From NCBI GenBank assembly GCA_963579925.1, contig CAUZJA010000074.1, positions 1 through 11,762 on the forward strand: a stretch of 11,762 bases of DNA. The letters run 5' to 3'. The notes beneath the pieces were generated by a model that saw nothing but the letters and a program-made list of their open reading frames with translations, was not told the DNA's origin and ran no database searches. The stretch comes from UBA1151 sp963579925. GTDB taxonomy: Bacteria; Chloroflexota; Dehalococcoidia; Lucifugimonadales; Lucifugimonadaceae. Made by a program: the position numbers and the translations under genes. Shown piece by piece: positions 6,456-11,762 of this stretch (position 1 is its first letter; each line of letters opens with the position of its first letter).

Positions 6456-7739
6456 TTGAACACCGCCAACTCTCAGGAACTGTTTCAGCGAGCCAAGGAA
6501 CTAATTCCAGGTGGGGTGAACAGCCCTGCAAGGTCCTGGGGAAGCGTGGGGGGCAATCCACTTTTCATCAGCCGCGCCGCTGGCTCTCGAATCTGGGACG
6601 CGGACGGCAATGAGTTCATTGACTACGTCTGCTCATGGGGGCCAATGATCCTTGGCCACGCCCATCCTAATGTGGTTGCAGCGGTCACACTCTCCGCGCA
6701 GAAGGGCACCTCGTACGGCGCTCCCACTGAAGGCGAAGTTCGGCTGGCTGAGCTTGTGGTCGACTCTGTCCCGTCAATTGAGGTTGTGCGTTTCGTTAAC
6801 TCCGGAACTGAAGCGACGATGAGTGCGCTTCGGCTCGCTCGCGCATTCACGGGCCGGTCGAAGATCATCAAATTTGATGGCGGGTATCACGGGCACGCGG
6901 ATGCACTGCTGGTCAAAGCGGGCTCCGGGCTGGCATCGTCCGGTGTTCCCACCAGCGCAGGGATTCACCCCGGCCTGGCTGAAGACACCATTGTTTTGCC
7001 GTACAACGATACCGAAGCAATCACCAAAGCATTCGCTGCACATGCCGGCGAGGTCGCCGCGGTCATCATCGAGCCGATCGCTGGCAACATGGGGATAGTC
7101 CTGCCCGAACCCGGTTATCTTGGTGCTCTGCGCGAGTTGACGGAAGATGACGGCGCTCTGTTGATATTTGACGAGGTGATTTCCGGGTTCAGGGTTGGCC
7201 TTGACGGCGCTCAGGGCATCTTTGGTATCACGCCTGACCTGACATGTCTGGGCAAGATCGTGGGCGGCGGACTTCCGGTGGGGGCTTACGGTGGTCGCAA
7301 GGACATCATGGAACAGGTAGCGCCGCTTGGACCGATGTATCAAGCGGGTACTCTCTCAGGAAACCCGCTGGCGATGGCTGCGGGAGTCGCCACGTTGGAG
7401 CGGCTCAGAGAACCGGGTGTTTATGATGAGCTAGAGCGTCTGGGCGCTCTGTTGCAGACCGGGCTTACTCGCGTATTCAACGACGCTGAGATCCCTGTGA
7501 CGATCAACCGGGTTGGCTCGCTCCTGACAGCATTCTTCACGGGTAGCCCTGTGAAAGATATGGTCGACGCATCAGCCGGTGACCACGAAGCGTTTGGCCG
7601 CTTTTTCCACGGCCTTTTGGCAAACGGCATCTATATAGCACCGTCAGACTATGAGGCCTGGTTCATCTCAACTGCCCACACTGAGGCAGACATTCAGGCA
7701 ACTATTGACGGCGCTACAGAGGCGTTGAAGAGCGTCTAG
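6456..7739 (+). CDS. hemL: Glutamate-1-semialdehyde 2,1-aminomutase
   Basis: PLP enzyme that isomerises glutamate-1-semialdehyde to 5-aminolevulinate, directly after HemA in the C5 pathway; the two enzymes are known to cooperate in handling the unstable intermediate. All 427 residues fit the family. IPGGVNSPARS is at 17-27, NSGTEATMSALRLAR at 115-129, and the mobile gate loop GSGLASSGVPTSAG at 156-169. FDEVISGFR (about 238-246) contains PLP-contacting Asp239. LGKIVGGGLPVGAYGG holds the Schiff-base Lys267. The start is TTG, with AGGAG 6 bases upstream; no better ATG exists nearby. Its TAG stop overlaps the CTAG that also ends the open extension of the response regulator on the opposite strand. 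Confidence 0.97.
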   Translation: MNTANSQELFQRAKELIPGGVNSPARSWGSVGGNPLFISRAAGSRIWDADGNEFIDYVCSWGPMILGHAHPNVVAAVTLSAQKGTSYGAPTEGEVRLAELVVDSVPSIEVVRFVNSGTEATMSALRLARAFTGRSKIIKFDGGYHGHADALLVKAGSGLASSGVPTSAGIHPGLAEDTIVLPYNDTEAITKAFAAHAGEVAAVIIEPIAGNMGIVLPEPGYLGALRELTEDDGALLIFDEVISGFRVGLDGAQGIFGITPDLTCLGKIVGGGLPVGAYGGRKDIMEQVAPLGPMYQAGTLSGNPLAMAAGVATLERLREPGVYDELERLGALLQTGLTRVFNDAEIPVTINRVGSLLTAFFTGSPVKDMVDASAGDHEAFGRFFHGLLANGIYIAPSDYEAWFISTAHTEADIQATIDGATEALKSV

Positions 7740-7951
7740 CTGGCAACCTCGTCGTACTCTGAGTTGTAATCCCCAGCATCTTCAGTGGAGTTCGCATCAT
7801 CATTGCCAACAACCCGGTAGCCAAAGCAGGCATCAGGTGCGATGTGCTCATCATCTGACTGATCATATGGTCGTGGGCAGCCGCACTCAAAGTAGCCGTT
7901 GGGCCGACCGAACTCTTCGCTGAGTTGCGGGACAGCCTTCTTACGAAGTGC
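7736..7951 (-). other. Open in-frame extension of the response regulator beyond its TGA
   Basis: After TGA at 7952-7954 the response regulator frame stays open for 71 codons to TAG at 7736-7738. It begins ALRKKAVPQLSEEFGRPNGY, continues with FECGCPRPYD, and ends in an acidic tail. There are three Cys (would-be residues 140, 142 and 159). The first residues look like the rest of receiver helix alpha-5: ETRVN-[W]-ALRKK would be ordinary, and TGG to TGA is one change. No ATG, GTG or TTG occurs in frame after the TGA, so it cannot be a separate gene. The stop meets the hemL stop tail to tail, as coding ends often do in compact genomes. Alternatively this is a plain 212-base convergent spacer open by chance. 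Confidence 0.4.
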
Positions 7952-8302
7952 TCAGTTCACGCGCGTCTCAAGCTCACCTAGAGACCAGGGCTTGGCAACG
8001 TAGTCTGAAGCGCCAAGCTCTTCTGCCTTCGCCATGTCTTCAGCAGACTTGCGCGCCGTGACCATTATCACTGGAATGTCAGCCGTTCGATGATCCTCTT
8101 GCAGCATCGTCAGCGCTTCCCAGCCATCGACATTTGGCATCATCACATCCAACATCACCAGATCAGGCTCCTCATCCAGAGCCCAGCGCAGCACATCAGT
8201 GCCATCGACTGCCTCAACGACCTCGTGCCCCATCGTCCCCAGCAGCGCCATCATCATCATGCGCATTTCCGGGTTATCTTCCACTACCAGTATCCTTGCC
8301 AT
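7952..8302 (-). CDS. Single-domain (CheY-like) response regulator
   Basis: Receiver domain that takes a phosphoryl group from a histidine kinase, cytoplasmic. In 116 residues it has the acidic pair Glu8-Asp9 (VVEDNPEMR), phosphoacceptor Asp52 (VMLDVMMPNVDGW), Thr82 (IMVTARKS) and Lys104 (YVAKPW). No DNA-binding or enzymatic output domain is encoded before the stop. It starts 18 bases after the histidine kinase stop, with GAGGAG about 9 bases before its ATG, so the two form an operon and probably a phosphorelay pair. The TGA falls within the last helix of the receiver fold, so the product is a few residues short and the frame continues beyond. Output would be by protein contact. Confidence 0.92.
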   Translation of the reverse strand: MARILVVEDNPEMRMMMMALLGTMGHEVVEAVDGTDVLRWALDEEPDLVMLDVMMPNVDGWEALTMLQEDHRTADIPVIMVTARKSAEDMAKAEELGASDYVAKPWSLGELETRVN

Positions 8303-8320
8303 CTGATGTATCTCCTCAGA

Positions 8321-10081
8321 CTATGCGGCTTCATGAGTTGCAGGTTCGGGGTGTGTGTTGGTCCAGGAATCAGCAGTTGAGAGCGGTAGCCAGAACTTGA
8401 AGGTCGAACCTCCTCCCGGTGTGCTCTCAACGCTGATGTCTCCACCATGTTGATTGATAATTGAGCGGGCGATAACCAGCCCAAGACCGGTGCCCGGTAC
8501 GTTTTGTGACTTTAACTCGGGTGCGCGGTAGAACGTGTGGAATATGTTGCTCAGAGCTTCTTTTGACATGCCGATGCCCTGGTCTTTCACATCGCATACG
8601 ACCTGAGTGGCATCTATCTGAATCGAGAAGTCGATATCTGTTTCTTCAGCTGAGTACTTGGAGGCATTGGATAGTAAGTTGGAAACGACCTGTGTCAGTC
8701 GACCGCGGTCGGCCATGGCCCAGGCCTCGTCTTGAGGGGCATTGAGGTTGAGGATCTGCTGTTTTTCAGATGCAATCGTCTTGAATCCGCGTACAACATC
8801 CTGCATATGTGTGACAGCATCATCCTCGTTGAAATCGAGTTCAAAACGGCCGCTCTCCAGGCGTGCAACGTCCAGCAGGTCGTCTACCAGCCTGCTCAAC
8901 TGGATGCCGTTCTTCTGCATCACGCCAACGTACTGAAGTTGCGATTCAGTCAGATTTTTATCGCTGTTCATCGTGAGGTATTCGGCAAAGCCATTCATGA
9001 TCGTCAGGGGAGTGCGCAATTCGTGAGAGATCATGGATAGAAATGCGGTGCGGGTTTCGCTGGCGGTTTCAAGCGCTTCATTCTTGGCGGTAAGCTCATT
9101 TGCTATGACCTGTAGCTCCGCTTTGGCCTGCAGAAGATCCCAGTTCTGCGTCTCCATGTGGCCAAACAGCGACCTTTCCTTCTCCACCGTCACCGCGTTG
9201 TCGACCACAGGCGCAACCTGCGCGCCAATTCCATCGAACACTTCACCGGTGTGCGCTGCGTAAGCATCGGGCTGTTCGCAGGCAATGATGAGAAGACCAA
9301 CTAGGCGGTCGCGAGAGTAAAGAGGTGTCATGATCCAGGAGTGAAGACCAACCCGATTGAAGGCTGCGGCAATACCATCATCATTTGGTAGCTTCAAATC
9401 ACTCAGATGACCGGTCACTATCGATGTGTCGTTGTTCAACCTAGGCAGTCTTGTAGTCATTGGAATGTCTGCGATGAACTTGCCCATGGAGTGAGAAATC
9501 TTCAGATCGCCGCCTGCATTCTTCCTGATTCCCATGAGCAGATGGTCAAACTCGGCGACTCCCTTGAGCGAAAGATTTAGCGATGACACGAGTTCATCCA
9601 GGGATCGAGTTTCTGAGAGCGACCTCGATATCTCCGCGAGATGTCCCCTCAGTCGATGCTCCTTTTCCAGCGAGCGCTGAGCCTCGCGTCGTTCACCGGC
9701 AATTCTGGAGACCTGCTCTGTGAGTCCGGCAATGATTCCGGCACCAACGCCAGCCACCACAATCAGCAGATGTCGAGGAAGTTCTGAGAATCCGGCGGAT
9801 GAGGCATCGTTGGCGAGAGTTTCAATCAGCACGATGTTCACCGGGATGAGAATTGCAGAAGTGGTCAGTCCACCTTTCCAACTCCAGAGAAATGAGCCTG
9901 TGACTACCGGCAACAACACCAGAACTTCAGCGGTATCACCCACTGAAGGTGCGATGAGAATTAGGCTGGCGATGTACGCAAAGATGGACGCGACGAATAC
10001 CAAACCGCGTATTCGGGCCGGTTCGCGCGAGCTAAAAATGTGTGCAACGTCATTCGCTATGTGCAGTGGGGGGATTCCCAT
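8321..10081 (-). CDS. Membrane histidine kinase with GAF domain
   Basis: Sensor kinase of 586 residues. The N-terminal part (about 24-122) is strongly hydrophobic, with four or so membrane segments lacking a large external loop. A short coiled coil (about 123-155) leads to a GAF-like domain (about 160-295), then another coiled coil (about 300-345). The HisKA domain has FLSMISHELRTPLT with phosphorylated His353. The HATPase domain has the N box NLLSNASKYS (Asn472), DQGIGM (500-505) and GTGLGLVIARSI (530-541). ATG at 10081 has AGGGAG 10 bases upstream; an inverted repeat overlaps that site. The response regulator follows in the same frame 18 bases after the TAG stop. The signal sensed is unknown; GAF domains often bind small molecules. 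Confidence 0.95.
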   Translation of the reverse strand: MGIPPLHIANDVAHIFSSREPARIRGLVFVASIFAYIASLILIAPSVGDTAEVLVLLPVVTGSFLWSWKGGLTTSAILIPVNIVLIETLANDASSAGFSELPRHLLIVVAGVGAGIIAGLTEQVSRIAGERREAQRSLEKEHRLRGHLAEISRSLSETRSLDELVSSLNLSLKGVAEFDHLLMGIRKNAGGDLKISHSMGKFIADIPMTTRLPRLNNDTSIVTGHLSDLKLPNDDGIAAAFNRVGLHSWIMTPLYSRDRLVGLLIIACEQPDAYAAHTGEVFDGIGAQVAPVVDNAVTVEKERSLFGHMETQNWDLLQAKAELQVIANELTAKNEALETASETRTAFLSMISHELRTPLTIMNGFAEYLTMNSDKNLTESQLQYVGVMQKNGIQLSRLVDDLLDVARLESGRFELDFNEDDAVTHMQDVVRGFKTIASEKQQILNLNAPQDEAWAMADRGRLTQVVSNLLSNASKYSAEETDIDFSIQIDATQVVCDVKDQGIGMSKEALSNIFHTFYRAPELKSQNVPGTGLGLVIARSIINQHGGDISVESTPGGGSTFKFWLPLSTADSWTNTHPEPATHEAA

Positions 10082-10094
10082 CCCTGTGCAACTC

Positions 10095-10128
10095 CCTGAA
10101 GAGGCGCTTTGGTTCTAATCTCTTCAGG
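10095..10128 (-). promoter_or_regulatory. Inverted repeat in the kinase leader overlapping its ribosome binding site
   Basis: CCTGAAGAG and CTCTTCAGG are exact 9-base reverse complements 16 bases apart (10095-10103 and 10120-10128). In the kinase mRNA the 3' arm shares its last AGG with the AGGGAG ribosome binding site, so pairing would hide part of it. It could equally be an operator. No T-run follows, so it is not a terminator. Confidence 0.5.
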
Positions 10129-10228
10129 CTATTCGCGAGCGGTCAGAATTCGATCTGTAAAAGGCGGGGTACTGGAACGTCATTCACATACTGGGCCTGC
10201 GCTTATGCTGACGGCGAACCGGGGTGAT

Positions 10229-11338
10229 TCAACCTGCCAGGTCTAGATCAGCGTAGATGGCGGCACAGATCGCTTGGGACCGCTTGTAGTGCGCAGCCTC
10301 GCCGGGCATGCCGTTGAAATAGTACGCGACGACCGCGTCCTTATCCGGGTCTGCGAAGACGCCGGACGACTGCATTCCACCGTGTCCAAACGATGAATCC
10401 GACGCATGTTTGCCGAAGCCGTATGGGTGCGGTAGACCGTAGCGTTTGGAGTCCAGCGTGAACCCAAGGCCCCAGTCCATCATGAAGCCCATCGTCATAT
10501 CCTGGCGCCGCTCCCGATGGCGAGATGTCATGTGCCTGACCACCCCGCCTGGAAGCAGTTTGCCGCGTTCGCGCATGTGGGCGCTGAGTAAGGACTGGTA
10601 GATGAGGCCAATGTCGCGGATCGGACCACGCGCTCCGCCGTGCGGGACTGTCTGAGTGGACGACTGACGAAGATTATCAGCGCTGATTGGAAAGCCTGCA
10701 GTGGGGATCGCTACGACGTTGTCTACGTTCTCATCAAACTCAGCGCCGGTCATTTTGAGCCAGCTTGAACTGATGTCCAGACGGCCCAGAACCTCGCGGT
10801 GCACGTAGTCGGCGTAATCCTGATCAGTGGTTCGTTGCACCATTTCCGATACGATATACCAGCTTGAGTACGGGTCATATGCAGCCGTCTCGCCCACAAC
10901 CCAGTCGTCCGGTACCCGATGGCCAATGACCCTGGCGACGGACTCCTCATATGATTGTATTGCTTCTCCCGGACGCGTCTCTAGCGCGCCGTTGAGTCCT
11001 GCTGTGTGGGTGAGGATGTGCTTGATGGTGATGTCAGATTTGCCGTGAGCCTCAAACTCCGGGATCACCTCTGCTACAGGCAGATCCCAGTCCAGTTCAT
11101 CTGCGACCGCAAGCTGCCCGATAGCGATTGCTCCTAGCGGCTTGGAGTTGGACATCCACGGCACAATTGAGTCCACCCTGAGCGGCATGCCGGGAGCGGA
11201 CTCTCCCACGGCAAATGACATCTCAATCTCATCGCCAATCGCGGCGTAGACCTGCGCTCCAAGGTGCAGGCCGCCTGCCATACCAGCGTTGATGACGGCG
11301 AACGTTTCGGGGAACTGATTAGGATCGTCGATAGTCAT
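10229..11338 (-). CDS. Serine hydrolase of the class C beta-lactamase/esterase fold
   Basis: 369 residues, no signal peptide, so probably a cytoplasmic esterase or amidase and not a secreted beta-lactamase. The serine-lysine motif is S63-N-S-K66 in VPWMSNSKPLGAIAIGQL. HILTHTAGL follows at 107-115, as in this superfamily. The tyrosine motif is Y157-S-S at YDPYSSWYIVSEMVQ, with Ser in the place of the more usual Asn. The third motif is H319-G-G in FGHGGMQSSGVFADP. ATG at 11338 is the first start after an in-frame TGA at 11348-11350; the ribosome binding site is weak. It ends in TGA at its natural family end, which shows that TGA works as a stop in this genome. The substrate cannot be told from sequence. 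Confidence 0.88.
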   Translation of the reverse strand: MTIDDPNQFPETFAVINAGMAGGLHLGAQVYAAIGDEIEMSFAVGESAPGMPLRVDSIVPWMSNSKPLGAIAIGQLAVADELDWDLPVAEVIPEFEAHGKSDITIKHILTHTAGLNGALETRPGEAIQSYEESVARVIGHRVPDDWVVGETAAYDPYSSWYIVSEMVQRTTDQDYADYVHREVLGRLDISSSWLKMTGAEFDENVDNVVAIPTAGFPISADNLRQSSTQTVPHGGARGPIRDIGLIYQSLLSAHMRERGKLLPGGVVRHMTSRHRERRQDMTMGFMMDWGLGFTLDSKRYGLPHPYGFGKHASDSSFGHGGMQSSGVFADPDKDAVVAYYFNGMPGEAAHYKRSQAICAAIYADLDLAG

Positions 11339-11500
11339 GATTGGCGCTCAGGAAACCTGATGCTTCTCAATCGCTGCGGGCGTCTGTCTCAGAACAATTA
11401 CTTCAGCATCTGTGATTTTCATATGCTGAAGAACTTTATCTTGGTCACGATGCCACTGGAATGGGTCGTTGGTCGATTGGCGGGTCCCGCCCGATTCCTA
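11339..11500. other. Intergenic region with two inverted repeats
   Basis: CTTCAGCAT and ATGCTGAAG (11401-11409 and 11423-11431) are exact reverse complements 13 bases apart. GGCGGG-T-CCCGCC lies at 11479-11491, 9 bases after the oxidase stop. Neither is followed by a T-run on the minus strand, so terminator function is doubtful; the first could be an operator for the serine hydrolase. Confidence 0.45.
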
Positions 11501-11762
11501 CTAGGCCGGTTTGATATTTGGGTTCAACCGGAACAGGTTGTCCGGGTCCCACTCGCGTTTCAGCTTAACCAGCCGCCCGTAGTTGGGGCCGAAGGACGGG
11601 CGTACGCGCTCAACATCGTCCGTCATAAGGTGGTTAATGTAGCTAATTTCCGCGGAGAATTTCTCGACCGACTCCCAGTAATCGCGCGTCCAGTCCCGCC
11701 ATTGATCGTCTTCGGAAGCATCATCCCACTGGGAGATTATGTCGAAGTCGTACATGTTCTCC
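11501..11762 (-). CDS. FAD-linked oxidoreductase, C-terminal BBE region (partial)
   Basis: The frame is open to the right edge of the window, so only the last 86 or so residues are seen. The end, FGPNYGRLVKLKREWDPDNL followed by FRLNPNIKPA, is the berberine-bridge-enzyme (BBE) C-terminal motif of PCMH-type FAD oxidases. In these enzymes the Asn/Tyr-Arg-Leu stretch packs near the flavin and the main FAD-binding domain lies N-terminal, here outside the window. The ATG at 11755 is internal to the gene and not a start, because the codons before it (Glu-Asn) remain open. Stop TAG at 11501-11503. Such oxidases act on sugars, alcohols or alkaloid-like substrates; which one cannot be said. Confidence 0.88.
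   Translation of the reverse strand, partial: ENMYDFDIISQWDDASEDDQWRDWTRDYWESVEKFSAEISYINHLMTDDVERVRPSFGPNYGRLVKLKREWDPDNLFRLNPNIKPA

Noticed and set aside
6774..7343. 189-codon open frame antisense to hemL
   Set aside because: It is fully inside the strongly supported hemL and has no recognisable domain; GC-biased third positions commonly leave such antisense frames open.
1495..7954. Genome-wide reassignment of TGA (for example to Trp)
   Set aside because: The serine hydrolase ends at TGA at its natural family end, and all genes use TGG for Trp. The rhodanese TGA sits at a Cys position, which fits Sec and not Trp.
7900..7954. SECIS element for the response regulator TGA
   Set aside because: AACUC-AGCGAA-GAGUU can pair about 25 bases downstream and loosely fits the pattern, but the stem is short and AT-rich, and the position is a helix residue with no cysteine in homologous receivers.

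Overview
The window is a typical bacterial chromosome segment: moderate GC, dense genes, TTG and GTG starts next to AGGAG-type ribosome binding sites. Haem synthesis through the C5 pathway (glutamyl-tRNA reductase, then glutamate-1-semialdehyde aminomutase), a lipoprotein thioredoxin, a serine hydrolase and a BBE-type FAD oxidase would fit a free-living environmental bacterium. The general look reminds me of marine Chloroflexota (SAR202-like), but that is an impression and not a demonstrated assignment.

Layout. On the minus strand from the left: a lipoprotein thioredoxin with a DipZ-like C-terminal domain (22-1278); a two-domain rhodanese sulfurtransferase (1369-2214) whose catalytic cysteine codon is TGA; a 30-bp palindromic terminator (2360-2389); and a CHASE3/HAMP chemoreceptor (2433-4436) split by an in-frame TAG. 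A run of nine ATCAG units lies just upstream of the chemoreceptor's ribosome binding site. A 500-base divergent intergenic region follows. The plus strand then carries hemA (4994-6268) and hemL (6456-7739). Back on the minus strand come a single-domain response regulator (7952-8302) with an open in-frame extension beyond its TGA down to 7736, its membrane histidine kinase (8321-10081), a class C beta-lactamase-fold serine hydrolase (10229-11338) and the C-terminal end of a BBE-type FAD-linked oxidoreductase that runs off the right edge.

Main result. The rhodanese reading frame stops at TGA exactly where the family has its catalytic cysteine (the C of CQGGIRA). It then continues for 41 well-conserved codons to a natural TAA, giving 281 residues, the normal family length. 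Eleven nucleotides after the TGA, the spacing seen in E. coli fdhF, is a perfect 6-bp hairpin with loop GGC that fits the bacterial SECIS pattern. This is best read as a selenocysteine-containing rhodanese, probably co-expressed with the thioredoxin 90 bases downstream.

Two other minus-strand genes also have stops inside otherwise intact frames (TAG in the chemoreceptor, TGA in the response regulator). Neither sits at a cysteine position or has a convincing SECIS, so nonsense mutation, readthrough or sequence error are the competing explanations. Regulatory signals include the pentanucleotide repeat (possible phase variation), a perfect CRP-type half-site pair TGTGA-N6-TCACA in the hemA promoter region, and a hairpin that overlaps the kinase's ribosome binding site.
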